DNA of 49,294 nucleotides, taken from contig CAJUSZ010000004.1 in the NCBI GenBank assembly GCA_910589425.1, forward strand, positions 67,982-117,275, written 5' to 3'. Positions 27,725 to 37,439 of this stretch are shown piece after piece (the stretch's first letter is position 1; the number at the start of each line of letters is the position of its first letter). The notes beneath the pieces were generated by a model that was given only the letters and a program-made list of their open reading frames with translations, had not been told where the DNA came from and made no database searches. The position numbers and the translations under genes are program-made. Source of the stretch: an uncultured Muribaculaceae bacterium. Lineage in GTDB: Bacteria > Bacteroidota > Bacteroidia > Bacteroidales > Muribaculaceae.

Positions 27725-30522
27725 CTCACAGCCACCTTGTAACGTTTATCTCCGGCCACGATCACATATACGCCGGGGGCGAAGAATCCCACACGGACGC
27801 CATCCTGATCAAGACGCACGTCGCACGAAGCAGCCTTTCCGGCAGGATCGAACACCGAGACTGAGGAGACTCCCGGAATCCTGGCCACAAGCCCATCCAC
27901 AGTGAGCTGGCTGGCGGACTGAACGGCGTCGACGCCCAACATATCCTTTGAGGCTGTGGTTACCACGACAGCGGACGAAGGAAGCGAACGCTCTTCGGAT
28001 GCGGCCATGCCCGTTACGGTGTAGCTATAGCGTGTGTCAGGCTCCAGTCCGTTCACAGCCAGTTCGAGGGCGCCGTTGCTGATGCGGTCGGTGAAAAGAG
28101 CGAGCGGCTCCTCGGAGTAGGAGGCGTTCCAGCCCACGGCAATGTCGTCGATCGCCACCGACGAATGGTTACCCTTCGCCTGCACATAGCGGATCGCTAC
28201 CGCTCTCGCCCCCTGCGGGATATCGGCGATCTCCACGGTCTCGCCCTTGAGCGTCGGAGCCATCCTGAGCGGAGTCTCGCTCCAGGCGCCATCCACATAG
28301 AAGCTCACTTCGAGCGAGTTGGCGTCAGCCCCCTCCATGCCGAGCTGCCAGAACGAGAGGCTCACGATGTCGGCATTGTATTCCGGGCTCTGGATATAGG
28401 CGCCGTCGGAGCTGAAACGCAGAGCGGGCACAGAGGCGCCGCAGAAATCGGCTGTGGAATAGGTGAGGGTGGTGGAGGAGTGCCAGCCGGCGGGGAGAGC
28501 GGCCGTGCCGCCGGTGAAGTCCACCGTGTCGACCGAGCAGCCAAGCCTGTTGAGCTTGCTGACATTGAGAAGATAGTCCGAAGCGTCCTCCATCGCCTCC
28601 CAGCGGGCGAGGAAAGTGGAGTCGGTTACGGCCTCCGCCTCAAGAGCCACAGGACGGCGCGAGGTGAACGGCGGAAGCCCGGTGCGCACCACAGTCTCAT
28701 TGGAGACCTTGCTCAGCCCCTTGCCGGGCTGGAGGGCGGCCACGCTGTAGGCATACGCCGTCTCAGGCTCAAGTCCCTCCACCTTGTAGGATGTTCCGGC
28801 CACCGACACGGAGACTGTGTTGGGCGACTTCATGCGGCCCGGCGCCTCCTGACGGTCGGCGTGGCGGTAGACGTTGAGCTGGTATTTCTCTGCGCCATCC
28901 ACCGGCTTCCATCGCGCCGTGAAACCGTCGTGGCCCACATTCTCGGCGGCGAGCGTCTCGGTCGGGTCGCTCTCAGCCAGTCCGCCGGCCACCTTGAAAC
29001 TGACCACGCCCCCTGTCTCGGCGATCTCCGTCAGAGGAAGCCCGAGGCTCTTTCCGGCCCATGTCTTCATCGAGGGAACGGTCGTGTCGGAAAATTCGGT
29101 CTTACCCGCCGTGCCGGGGAAAGCGTCGCCGGCGCGGGTCTCCTCGCTGCGGATATTGTCGGCCTCCTCGATGTCCACATACTGGTGATCGGCCGTATTG
29201 TTGACCACATTCTTGTTCCATACCGTCTGGTTGAAGTCAACGTGCCAGACAAGCATTCCGTGGCCGGGGAGATATTTGTCCCAGCCGGTCTGCTGGCGGT
29301 TCTCGATAAGGAAATACTCGTTGTCCTTCTCGGTAGGGATAATGTAGGCCTTGTTGGAGTCGATCGGAGGGAGGACCACATTTGCCGGACCCGAAAGCGG
29401 CTCCGGAGTCAGCCAGTCCATCGCATAGCGCTCGAAAGCCGAATAGAGCGGGGGAGTGCAGCCGCCGTTGTTGTACGGGCCGTAGTCCAGCACATTCCAT
29501 GATCCGGGCGTGAAAGCCCCGGTATATTTCGTGGAGTAAAGGTCGGGCAGACCCATCACGTGGGAAAACTCATGGCAGAAAGTGCCGATTCCGTCGGGAC
29601 GGTTCCCCTCCCATTCGTTGGTGCAGGCGTAATGGCCCAGGAAGACGCCGTCGAAACTATAGTACGAACCGCCTGAGCGCACATCCCACGAGTGGGGCCA
29701 GACCGTGCTGGCCGCGCCGCCCGAGGCCTCGCCCCGGCCGGCGTAGAAGATGAACACATTGTCGATCTCCCCGTCGCCGTCGAGATCATACTGCGTGAAG
29801 TCTACCGTGTCGTCGAGGATCTGGCAGGCGTGTACGGCCATCAGCTCGGGATGTAGATCATCTCCGGCTATGTCGTTGCCCCCGTAGTAGGCCATCCTGT
29901 TGGGGAGCTTCACCGGGCCGTAGACGTCGAACTCGGGACGGAACTGACCGTTGCTCGAATCGATGAAATAATCCCTGGCCGAGCCGGTGCCGCCCCATTC
30001 GGAGAAGCCCTCCTTGTTGAGCGCGTCGGAGAAATACTGCTTCGGGTCGGACAAGGTGAAATCCACGTCGGAATAGCTCACCAGGATCACCAGCCCCTTG
30101 CGGTCTCCCTTGCCGGGAAACGTGGTGGAGCATAGACCCGGGCCGCGCCGCCGCACTTTGCTTTTCGAAGCGTTGCGCTCCGCCTCCTCCACGGCGCCGG
30201 AAAAAAGCGCCTCCTTGTCGAGGGTGGAGAGAAAGGCCTCGGTGGCCGCATCCCGGCGGTCGGCCCTGTAGGCGCCGGCCTCGAGACGTCCCGACTCGCC
30301 CGGGACGGCGAAATAGAGGAATCCCTCGTGTTCCACGAGCGGGAAACCGTCTTCCGAAAGAATGATGTGGGAATGCTCGTCGCCGCGGAGCTGGACCACG
30401 ACCGTGGAGCCGTCGGCCTGATGGCGGACCACCGGACCGGGCTTTGCCGGAACGGCCTGGACACCAAGGGCGCATAAAGATGCGGCAGCCGTCAGGAGAG
30501 AAGTCTTGAGTTTGATGTGCAT
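27721..30522 (-). CDS. Secreted M6 family metalloprotease with fibronectin-like domains
   Basis: The 933-residue protein has a signal peptide (MHIKLKTSLLTAAASLCALG), a propeptide, and an M6 catalytic domain with the zinc motif CHEFSHVMGLPDLY near residue 315. A type III fibronectin-like region follows (TARWKPVDGAEKYQLNVY around residue 545, again near 660), then a carbohydrate-binding-like beta domain and a second fibronectin-like repeat. The end (FDPAGKAASC, then FAPGVYVIVAGDKRYKVAV) resembles a T9SS sorting tail. It is longer than the M6 paralogue at 6853 by the added C-terminal domains. It heads an operon with the SDR gene. Confidence 0.92.
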   Translation of the reverse strand: MHIKLKTSLLTAAASLCALGVQAVPAKPGPVVRHQADGSTVVVQLRGDEHSHIILSEDGFPLVEHEGFLYFAVPGESGRLEAGAYRADRRDAATEAFLSTLDKEALFSGAVEEAERNASKSKVRRRGPGLCSTTFPGKGDRKGLVILVSYSDVDFTLSDPKQYFSDALNKEGFSEWGGTGSARDYFIDSSNGQFRPEFDVYGPVKLPNRMAYYGGNDIAGDDLHPELMAVHACQILDDTVDFTQYDLDGDGEIDNVFIFYAGRGEASGGAASTVWPHSWDVRSGGSYYSFDGVFLGHYACTNEWEGNRPDGIGTFCHEFSHVMGLPDLYSTKYTGAFTPGSWNVLDYGPYNNGGCTPPLYSAFERYAMDWLTPEPLSGPANVVLPPIDSNKAYIIPTEKDNEYFLIENRQQTGWDKYLPGHGMLVWHVDFNQTVWNKNVVNNTADHQYVDIEEADNIRSEETRAGDAFPGTAGKTEFSDTTVPSMKTWAGKSLGLPLTEIAETGGVVSFKVAGGLAESDPTETLAAENVGHDGFTARWKPVDGAEKYQLNVYRHADRQEAPGRMKSPNTVSVSVAGTSYKVEGLEPETAYAYSVAALQPGKGLSKVSNETVVRTGLPPFTSRRPVALEAEAVTDSTFLARWEAMEDASDYLLNVSKLNRLGCSVDTVDFTGGTAALPAGWHSSTTLTYSTADFCGASVPALRFSSDGAYIQSPEYNADIVSLSFWQLGMEGADANSLEVSFYVDGAWSETPLRMAPTLKGETVEIADIPQGARAVAIRYVQAKGNHSSVAIDDIAVGWNASYSEEPLALFTDRISNGALELAVNGLEPDTRYSYTVTGMAASEERSLPSSAVVVTTASKDMLGVDAVQSASQLTVDGLVARIPGVSSVSVFDPAGKAASCDVRLDQDGVRVGFFAPGVYVIVAGDKRYKVAVR

Positions 30523-30612
30523 GATGATCAGGGTTTGTTATGTGTTTGTTTGTGAGCGGTAAACGTCATCTATACAGACAGGAGTGAATGATGATGAATG
30601 ACGAATTGCCTC

Positions 30613-30620
30613 CAAATTTA
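30613..30620 (-). promoter_or_regulatory. -7 element upstream of the second M6 gene
   Basis: The minus strand reads TAAATTTG, matching TAnnTTTG, about 90 bp upstream of the ATG. No perfect TTG at -33. Confidence 0.5.
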
Positions 30621-30663
30621 CAAATTATTTCCCATTCCCTCACACTGTCGGCCGAAAAAAGTG

Positions 30664-30696
30664 ATCCCGCCGTCCGCAATAATAGGCCGGCGGGAT
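30664..30696 (-). terminator. Stem-loop between the divergent M6 and porW genes
   Basis: ATCCCGCCG (30664-30672) pairs with CGGCGGGAT (30688-30696). On the minus strand it is followed by CACTTTTTTC, so it would stop antisense transcription entering from porW. It could instead be an attenuator in the porW leader. Confidence 0.5.
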
Positions 30697-30703
30697 TCGT
30701 TCT

Positions 30704-33619
30704 ATGTGTGTGTTTAGAAAGGATTTTTTTCATGATAGACGGGCGGCGGCACGCCTCCCGCTTATCAGGTCCGGCATGATGATGATCGTGCTGGCCATCC
30801 TGCTGCCGGCCCTGACCGGATGCTCCACGAAGAAAAACACAGCCATGTCGCGCAACTGGCAGGCGTTCACCACACGCTACAACGTCTACTTCAACGGCGA
30901 CGAACACTACAAGGAGCAGCTCAAGGAGATGGAACTCAACTACGAGGACGACTACACACGCACTCTGCTGACCCATCCAGCCGAGGCACGCGCCGACGAA
31001 AAACTCCCGCAGCCTTCCGGCGACTTCAAGCGCACCATCGAGAAGATGCAGAAGGCGATCCAGCTCCATTCCATCAAGAAAAAACCGCCGAAGAAAAACA
31101 ACACCCCCAAAGAGAAAGCTTTCAGAGCCCGCGAGGAATACAACCCCTTCCTCCACAACGCATGGCTCATGATGGGACGCTCGCAGTTTCTCAACGGAGA
31201 CTTCCCCGGAGCCGCGGCCACGTTCTATTACATCTCGCGCCATTTCAAATGGCTCCCGCAGGTCGTTACCGAGGCAAGGCTCTGGCAGGCAAGAAGCTAC
31301 TGCGCCCTCGACTGGCTCTACGAAGCCGAAAACGCCCTCCACGGCGTAAAGGAGAAAGACCTCACATCGAAAAAACTGCGGCGGCTCTACAACATCACCC
31401 AGGCCGACTATCTCGTCCGTTCCGAAAAATGGGCCGAAGCCGTCCCCTTCCTGCGTCTCGCCGCATCCGAAGCATCCGGCAGCCAGAAAAACAGGCTCTG
31501 GTTCCTGCTCGGCCAGGCATACCGCAACCTCGGCGACAACAAACTCGCCTACGACGCCTTCAAAAAAGCCGGAAGCGGAGCCTCGACATCATACCGCACC
31601 AAGTTCAACGCCCGCATCAAGCAGAGCGAGGTCTATCAGGGAGCCAACATCAAAGGGGAGGTGAACTCCCTCCGCGGACTCCTGCGCTTCAGCCGCAACA
31701 AGGAATTTTTCGACCAGATATACTACGCCATCGGAAACCTTTACCTCTCCCGCAAAGACTCCGCCCAGGCCAAGGAAAACTATATCCTCGCCGTGCAGAA
31801 ATCCACCCGCAACGGCATCGACAAGGCGCTCGCCAACCTCGCGCTCGGCAACATCTATTTCAACGAACGCGACTACGTGAAGGCCCAGCCATGTTACGCT
31901 GAGGCGATCCCCCTGCTCGACGAGAAATATCCCGACTACAAAATTCTCAAGAAAAGATCCGACGTTCTCGACGAACTCGCCACATACGCCGGCAACGTCC
32001 AGCTTCAGGACTCCCTGCTCGATCTCTCGAAGCTGTCGCCCGAGGAGCAGATGAAAGTATGCCGCAGGCTCGCCGAGGAACTCATCAAAAAAGAGAAAGA
32101 GGAGGCCGAGGCAGCCGCACGCGAGGAATTCCAGGCCCAGGTCGACGCTCAGGGAAACCAGAACCGCGACAACGCCCCGGCCACATACCAGCTCAACAAC
32201 GACAAGTCATGGTATTTCTACAACCAGACTTCCAAAAACGCCGGAAAGACCGAATTCCAGCGCCGCTGGGGCGCACGCAAGAACGAGGACGACTGGCGCC
32301 GCCGCAACAAGGTCTCCTTCGCTTTCGACCAGCCCGAAGCCGACAGCCAGGAGGAGAACAACGACTCCACGGCCGCGGCCGGAAACCAGACACCCGCCGA
32401 CTCAACCGCTGTGGCCGACGGCGCCGACCCGCGCAAACCCGAATACTATCTCCGCCAGATACCCAAGACCGAGGAAGAGATACAGACCTGCAACGAGATC
32501 ATTCAGGAAGGCCTCTTCAACATGGGACTTATCCTCAAGGACAAACTCGAGGACTTCCCCGCCGCCAGAGCGGAATTCAACGAACTCGACTCGCGCTTCC
32601 CCGACAACACCTACCGGCTCGACGTCTACTACAACATGTACCTCATGGCCGTGCGCGACAACGACAGCGCACAGGCCGAACGGTGGCGTCAGAAGATCCT
32701 CGCCGACTTCCCCGACTCGCCCTACGGAACCGCGATGCGCGACGACGACTATTTCAACAAGCTCCGCGAGATGCACCTCAGGCAGGAGGAGATCTATCAG
32801 GAAGTCTACGACGCTTATCTCGCCAACCAGAACGGCAAGGTACACCGTCTCACCGAAGAGATGGAGAAGGAATTCCCGCTTTCGCCGATCATGCCGAAAT
32901 TCGTATTCATCGACGCCCTCTCCTACGTTACGGACAATCAGCCCGACAAATTCCGCGAACGGCTCGAATACCTCCTCGACAAATGGCCCCAGACCGACAT
33001 GACCGAGATGGCCGGATCAATGCTCAAAAACATCAAGAGCGGACGCAAGCTCCAAGGCGGCGGATCCAACGTCAGGGGAATGATCTGGGACACACGCCTC
33101 ACCACCGACTCCCTCGCCCCGCCGGCTGCCGACGGTCTCCCGGCCGACTTCGAGCGCGATCCCTCCAAACCGCAGTATCTCGTGCTGGCCTTCCCGCTCG
33201 ACTCCGTAAGCCCCAACCAGCTTCTCTACGATGTGGCCCGGTTCAACTTCTCCTCGTTCGTCGTCAAGGACTTCGACCTTGAGCAGATGAGATTCGGACA
33301 GATCGGGATGCTCATCATAAAGGGATTCGCCAATCTGCGCGAACTCGAACACTACCGCAACGTCCTCGCCGCAGCCCAGTGGAAACTGCCACCCGAAGTG
33401 AGACCGATCATGATAAGCAAGGCAAACTTCGAGCTGCTTCTGCGCCAGGGCCGGTCCTTCGAAGACTATTTCCGCTTCGAGCAGGAGGAAGACGCCCGGC
33501 AGACGGAGGAAAACGTGGTCGGACCCGACAGAACCATGCCCGGGCCGCCCGATGAGCCGGAAGCCCCCGAAGCCGGAGAAACACCCGACGAAGAAAACAT
33601 TCCCGACGAAGAAACCTGA
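30704..33619 (+). CDS. porW: PorW/SprE-type T9SS periplasmic TPR lipoprotein
   Basis: This is a homologue of the lipoprotein PorW/SprE, required for type IX secretion in Bacteroidota. The lipoprotein signal runs to LTGC (Cys near residue 40), followed by the family start CSTKKNTAMSRNWQAFTTRYN. The rest is tetratricopeptide-like helices (residues about 70-650), a charged central region, and a C-terminal domain. The frame also has ATGs at 30776-30782, but the ATG at 30704 supplies the Arg residues expected before the hydrophobic segment. It is the first gene of an operon with the acyltransferase (15-bp gap) and sirtuin. The M6 and GLUG proteins nearby are likely clients. Confidence 0.88.
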   Translation: MCVFRKDFFHDRRAAARLPLIRSGMMMIVLAILLPALTGCSTKKNTAMSRNWQAFTTRYNVYFNGDEHYKEQLKEMELNYEDDYTRTLLTHPAEARADEKLPQPSGDFKRTIEKMQKAIQLHSIKKKPPKKNNTPKEKAFRAREEYNPFLHNAWLMMGRSQFLNGDFPGAAATFYYISRHFKWLPQVVTEARLWQARSYCALDWLYEAENALHGVKEKDLTSKKLRRLYNITQADYLVRSEKWAEAVPFLRLAASEASGSQKNRLWFLLGQAYRNLGDNKLAYDAFKKAGSGASTSYRTKFNARIKQSEVYQGANIKGEVNSLRGLLRFSRNKEFFDQIYYAIGNLYLSRKDSAQAKENYILAVQKSTRNGIDKALANLALGNIYFNERDYVKAQPCYAEAIPLLDEKYPDYKILKKRSDVLDELATYAGNVQLQDSLLDLSKLSPEEQMKVCRRLAEELIKKEKEEAEAAAREEFQAQVDAQGNQNRDNAPATYQLNNDKSWYFYNQTSKNAGKTEFQRRWGARKNEDDWRRRNKVSFAFDQPEADSQEENNDSTAAAGNQTPADSTAVADGADPRKPEYYLRQIPKTEEEIQTCNEIIQEGLFNMGLILKDKLEDFPAARAEFNELDSRFPDNTYRLDVYYNMYLMAVRDNDSAQAERWRQKILADFPDSPYGTAMRDDDYFNKLREMHLRQEEIYQEVYDAYLANQNGKVHRLTEEMEKEFPLSPIMPKFVFIDALSYVTDNQPDKFRERLEYLLDKWPQTDMTEMAGSMLKNIKSGRKLQGGGSNVRGMIWDTRLTTDSLAPPAADGLPADFERDPSKPQYLVLAFPLDSVSPNQLLYDVARFNFSSFVVKDFDLEQMRFGQIGMLIIKGFANLRELEHYRNVLAAAQWKLPPEVRPIMISKANFELLLRQGRSFEDYFRFEQEEDARQTEENVVGPDRTMPGPPDEPEAPEAGETPDEENIPDEET

Positions 33620-33634
33620 CAACACTCCCGAATC

Positions 33635-34768
33635 ATGGAACCCAAAACCGGAAGAAACACCGTGATCAGCATCTGCAAAGCTATCGCCATCATCCTCATG
33701 GTGGTCGGACACGCCGAGGCTCCCGGCCTGCTCACATGCTTCATCTACACGTTCCACATGCCTCTCTTCTTCATCGCCGCGGGCTATTTCTTCTCCCGCC
33801 GCTATCTTTCCGATCCCTGGACATTCATCCGCAAGAGGATCACCGGGCTTTACTTCCCCTTCCTCAAATGGTCGCTCCTCTTCCTGGCGCTCCACAACGT
33901 CTGGTTCTCCCTCGGGATCCTCAACGAGCAATACGGCAACTGGACCGGAGGCGTTACCCATCCCTACACGCTCCGCAGCGCGCTGGCCAGACTCCTGATG
34001 ATGCTGACCGGAATGGCTGGCTACGACGAATTCATGGCCGGGGCGTTCTGGTTCTTCCGCGGGCTCCTGATAGCGAGCATCGCATTCCTGCTGCTCTACA
34101 AATTCCTCGACTCCCGCACACGCCTCCGGCCCGAAGTCTGCGTCGGGCTGATATGCGTCGCCATGCTCCTGCTGACCGCCCTGCGCGTGCAGTTCGGACT
34201 GAAGATCTCAGTGGTGCCCAACGGCGCATGGCGCGAGACATGGGGCATATTCTTCTTCGGAGCCGGCGTCCTGTTCCGCACATGGGAAGCACGCATACGC
34301 CAGCACTGGGGGCTGACGCTGGGATTCTTCGCCTTCCTCTGCTTCGCCGCCACACAGCATTTCTCCGGAATGAACAACGGCGCCCGGATGCAGGATGTGC
34401 TGACGCTCCCGCTCACCGGGATCGCCGGATTCCTCATGGTGCGCCATATAGCCACCCTCATCGACGCCCGCGACTCGAAGCTGCGGCGGCTCCTCGTCTT
34501 CATCGGAGACAACACGATCGTGATCTTCGTATTCCACATAATCGCCTTCAAGGCCGTGAGCCTGGTAAAGATCGCATGGTACGGGCTTCCTTTCGGACAG
34601 ATCGGGTGCCACATGGTGATCCATGATTACAACGGCGACCTTTTCTGGATTCTCTACTCGGTGGCCGGCGTGGCCATCCCGCTCCTCTGGCTCACGGCAT
34701 GGCGCAGACTCTCCGCCCGGATCCGCACGGCCTCCCTCATCTCCCGGATAAAAACTTCAGACCAATGA
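33635..34768 (+). CDS. Acyltransferase family 3 membrane protein
   Basis: This 377-residue integral membrane protein has about ten hydrophobic segments. The first carries the family motif CKAIAIILMVVGH with the catalytic-type His near residue 26, followed by FIYTFHMPLFFIAAGYFF. Relatives (OafA/WecH-like) O-acetylate surface sugars or other envelope molecules. It is translationally coupled to the sirtuin gene through an ATGA overlap at 34765-34768. The acceptor is unknown; modification of O-antigen or of T9SS-attached glycans would fit the location behind porW, but this is inference. Confidence 0.88.
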   Translation: MEPKTGRNTVISICKAIAIILMVVGHAEAPGLLTCFIYTFHMPLFFIAAGYFFSRRYLSDPWTFIRKRITGLYFPFLKWSLLFLALHNVWFSLGILNEQYGNWTGGVTHPYTLRSALARLLMMLTGMAGYDEFMAGAFWFFRGLLIASIAFLLLYKFLDSRTRLRPEVCVGLICVAMLLLTALRVQFGLKISVVPNGAWRETWGIFFFGAGVLFRTWEARIRQHWGLTLGFFAFLCFAATQHFSGMNNGARMQDVLTLPLTGIAGFLMVRHIATLIDARDSKLRRLLVFIGDNTIVIFVFHIIAFKAVSLVKIAWYGLPFGQIGCHMVIHDYNGDLFWILYSVAGVAIPLLWLTAWRRLSARIRTASLISRIKTSDQ

Positions 34769-35466
34769 AACCGACACTCGTAATCTCCTCCGGCGCGGGA
34801 ATCAGCGCCGAGAGCGGCATCTCCACATTCCGCGACGCCGGCGGACTCTGGGAAAACTATCCCGTGATGGACGTGGCCTCAGCCACCGGATTCCGCAAAG
34901 CCCCCGGACTTGTCCACCGCTTCTACAACGAACGCCGCAAAGCCCTCCTCGACGCCCGCCCAAACGCAGCCCACCGCGCGCTGGTCGATCTCGAGAAAGA
35001 CTTCGACGTCCGCGTCATAACCCAGAATGTAGACGACCTCCACGAACGGGCCGGATCCTCCGACGTACTCCATCTCCACGGCGAGCTGATGAAGATACGC
35101 TCCGTCAGCAATCCCGGCTACGTGGAAAGCCTCGACATCGACCATCTCGAGACAACACCCGCCACCCGCGGAAAGAACGGCGACCTGATGCGTCCCCACA
35201 TAGTCTTTTTCGAAGAGCCAGTGCCCAACATCGAGGCAGCCGTGGAGCTGGTGCGCAAAGCCGACATATTCGTCGTCGTCGGAACATCGCTCGTGGTCTA
35301 TCCCGCAGCCGGACTCCTCCAGTTCGTCCGCCCCGGCGTTCCGGTCTACTACATCGACCCCCATCCGGCCGCAGTCCCGCAGTCAGTGCATATCATAGCC
35401 AAAAAGGCCTCCGAAGGACTCGCTGAGCTGACCCGGATCCTCCGCGCCGCGGGTCAGCGCTCATGA
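34765..35466 (+). CDS. Sir2 family NAD-dependent protein deacylase (CobB-like)
   Basis: The enzyme removes acyl groups from lysines using NAD+. With the start at 34765 the protein is 233 residues. GAGISAESGISTFRD (10-24), TQNVDDLHERAG (86-97) and the catalytic His in HLHGE (His105) are intact. FYNERR places Tyr54 and Arg57 as in CobB/SIRT5-type enzymes that accept succinyl-lysine. The four zinc-binding Cys of most sirtuins are absent. A longer frame starts at 34699, but the overlap ATGA and family alignment favour 34765. It is the last gene of the porW operon. Confidence 0.92.
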   Translation: MKPTLVISSGAGISAESGISTFRDAGGLWENYPVMDVASATGFRKAPGLVHRFYNERRKALLDARPNAAHRALVDLEKDFDVRVITQNVDDLHERAGSSDVLHLHGELMKIRSVSNPGYVESLDIDHLETTPATRGKNGDLMRPHIVFFEEPVPNIEAAVELVRKADIFVVVGTSLVVYPAAGLLQFVRPGVPVYYIDPHPAAVPQSVHIIAKKASEGLAELTRILRAAGQRS

Positions 35467-35567
35467 CCGGCCATCAGCGAAAGCAGCGACAAGACACCCT
35501 GCAGACGCTCCAGAGACTCACTGAACTCCAATCTTATCTCTATTTTCTCACTTTTGTTTCCATTCAT
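35454..35567 (-). CDS. Possible 37-residue small protein, antisense end to the sirtuin gene
   Basis: The frame MNGNKSEKIEIRLEFSESLE, then RLQGVLSLLSLMAGHER is short but charged and helix-forming. It fills the gap between the sirtuin and the pepC-type gene and overlaps the sirtuin 3' end by 13 bp. I do not recognise it, and it may be spurious. Confidence 0.3.
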   Translation of the reverse strand: MNGNKSEKIEIRLEFSESLERLQGVLSLLSLMAGHER

Positions 35568-35667
35568 AATTCCTATTTCCTTAATTTTTTGTAAATTCGC
35601 GGTGAAAACCGCACTCCACAGACATACAATCCCCGCGGAACAATCTTAAAATTTCTATACAACAAAC

Positions 35668-36903
35668 ATGAAACATTTCATCATCGCATCAGCCGCAGCC
35701 CTGTTCGCCATCCCGGCGTCGGCGACATTCATGCAGGCTCCCGCACAGGCCGATCCCGGAATAATCGTCCCCGATTCAACCGGTTTCAAATTCACCGACA
35801 TCAAAATGGTGAAGACAACCCCCGTAAAAGACCAGAACAAATCCGGCACATGCTGGAGCTTCTCCGGAATCGGGCTGCTCGAGGATGAAATCCTCCGCAA
35901 AGGTGGCAAAGAGACCGACCTGTCCGAAATGTTCGTGGTCCGCAACTGCTACATCGACAAGGCAAAACGCCTCATCCGCATGTATGGCGACAGCAACTTC
36001 GCCCAGGGAGGACAGATCTACGACGTCCTCTATGCCCTCGAGAAATACGGTGCTATGCCCGAGGAAGCATACGCCGGTCTCAACTACGGCGACAAGAAAC
36101 ACTCCCACTACGAGATGGCAGAGGCTATGGACGGATACCTCAAAGGTGTTCTCGCCAACGCCAAGAAGAAAGGAAACCACCTCACCGACGCATGGCTCCC
36201 CGGATTCATCGGCATCGTGGACGCATATCTCGGAAAAGTCCCCGAAGAGTTCACATACCAGGGCAAGAAATACACCCCGCAGACCTACGCCGCGTCCCTC
36301 GGTCTGAATCCCTCAGACTACATCGGGATCACATCCTTCACACACCATCCTTTCTATGAGGAATTCGCCGTCGAGATCCCCGACAACTGGCTCCAGGCAA
36401 AATCAATGAATGTCCCGATGGAGGAGATGCAGCAGATCGTGGACAACGCCATCGAGAACGGATACGCCGTCGGCTGGGCGGCCGACGTCTCCGAAGGCGG
36501 ATTCAAATGGCGCGAAGGATACGCCATAATCCCCGAGGAACTCGACCAGACCAACATGACAGACAGCGAAGTCTCAAAATGGGTGCAGCTCGACGACAAG
36601 AGCCGCGACGCTAAACGCTTCGAGAAAAAAGGACCCCAGAAAGAGGTGAAGGTTACCCAGGAGATGCGCCAGAAGCATTTCGACAACTGGGAGACAACCG
36701 ACGACCACGGAATGGTAATCGAAGGAATCGCAACCGACCAGGAAGGAAACCGCTACTACAAGGTGAAGAACTCCTGGGACACCAACCAGCTCTACGGCGG
36801 ATACTTCTACGTCTCCATGCCCTACTTCCTCGACAAGACAATCTCCGTTACTCTCCACAAGGACGCTGTCCCCAAAGAGATCGCGAAGAAATTCAAGAAA
36901 TAA
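35668..36903 (+). CDS. pepC: Secreted C1B aminopeptidase C / bleomycin hydrolase
   Basis: The 411-residue papain-fold cysteine aminopeptidase has the Cys motif KDQNKSGTCWSFSG near residue 70, the His region DDHGMVIEG near residue 350 and the Asn in KVKNSWDTN near residue 370. A signal peptide (MKHFIIASAAALFAIPASA) means it is exported, unlike cytoplasmic PepC of Firmicutes; exported forms are common in Bacteroidota. It would trim peptides in the periplasm. It is monocistronic with a strong terminator that ends at the stop of the convergent amidase gene. A weak -7 (TAAATTCG) lies about 75 bp upstream. Confidence 0.93.
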   Translation: MKHFIIASAAALFAIPASATFMQAPAQADPGIIVPDSTGFKFTDIKMVKTTPVKDQNKSGTCWSFSGIGLLEDEILRKGGKETDLSEMFVVRNCYIDKAKRLIRMYGDSNFAQGGQIYDVLYALEKYGAMPEEAYAGLNYGDKKHSHYEMAEAMDGYLKGVLANAKKKGNHLTDAWLPGFIGIVDAYLGKVPEEFTYQGKKYTPQTYAASLGLNPSDYIGITSFTHHPFYEEFAVEIPDNWLQAKSMNVPMEEMQQIVDNAIENGYAVGWAADVSEGGFKWREGYAIIPEELDQTNMTDSEVSKWVQLDDKSRDAKRFEKKGPQKEVKVTQEMRQKHFDNWETTDDHGMVIEGIATDQEGNRYYKVKNSWDTNQLYGGYFYVSMPYFLDKTISVTLHKDAVPKEIAKKFKK

Positions 36904-36932
36904 GCTGATCCGACAATCAGCGTAGTCCCGTC

Positions 36933-36966
36933 AACCGGGGTGCTGTCGGCCGACGGCACCCCGGTT
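36933..36966 (+). terminator. Terminator of pepC, abutting the phage-like amidase stop
   Basis: AACCGGGGTGC (36933-36943) pairs with GCACCCCGGTT (36956-36966). The tandem stop of the convergent amidase gene starts 3 bp away, so it probably serves both strands. Confidence 0.85.
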
Positions 36967-36968
36967 CA

Positions 36969-37439
36969 TCATCCACCGCCATACTCCGGTATCGCGTCGA
37001 AACAGGGACAAGCCTTTATCCGCTCCCACGGGATGATGACGCCGTCCCCGTCGAGATCCGGCGAAAGATCCCTGTGGCCCACCACCTTCAGATTGCCACG
37101 CCGGCTGCGGATCTCGGAGATCAGACGCAGAAGCGATCCCTTCTGGGCTGCCGTCCTGGTGTCCGACGGATTGCCACGGCTGTCTATCCCGCCCGTATAG
37201 CAGACATGGATCGAATCCCGGTTATAGCCCTTCGCCCCGTTGGCGATCCTATCCTCCGGCAATATGCGGACCACGGTCCCGTCGGCCTCCACCACATAGT
37301 GATAGCCCGGCGCGCTCCAGCCCAGTCCGCCGCGGGACGCGGGCCGGGTGTGCCACGCAGCTATATCCTTACCCCGCTGTCCGGCCGGACCGGCGCTGCA
37401 ATGCACCACTATCCGGTTCACTTTCCTCGCCGCGCTCAT
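36969..37439 (-). CDS. Phage-type N-acetylmuramoyl-L-alanine amidase (endolysin-like)
   Basis: This 156-residue amidase_2 (PGRP-fold) enzyme cleaves the bond between muramic acid and the peptide stem. Zinc ligands are expected at His13 (IVVHCSAG), at the His/Asp pair of VVGHRDLSPDLDGD and near YHYVVEADG. The C-terminal ACPCFDA is typical of Bacteroidota phage lysins. There is no signal peptide. It overlaps the upstream membrane/coiled-coil gene by 4 bp (ATGA), a lysis-cassette arrangement. It is the last gene of the phage-like set and lies head-on to pepC. Confidence 0.9.
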   Translation of the reverse strand: MSAARKVNRIVVHCSAGPAGQRGKDIAAWHTRPASRGGLGWSAPGYHYVVEADGTVVRILPEDRIANGAKGYNRDSIHVCYTGGIDSRGNPSDTRTAAQKGSLLRLISEIRSRRGNLKVVGHRDLSPDLDGDGVIIPWERIKACPCFDAIPEYGGG

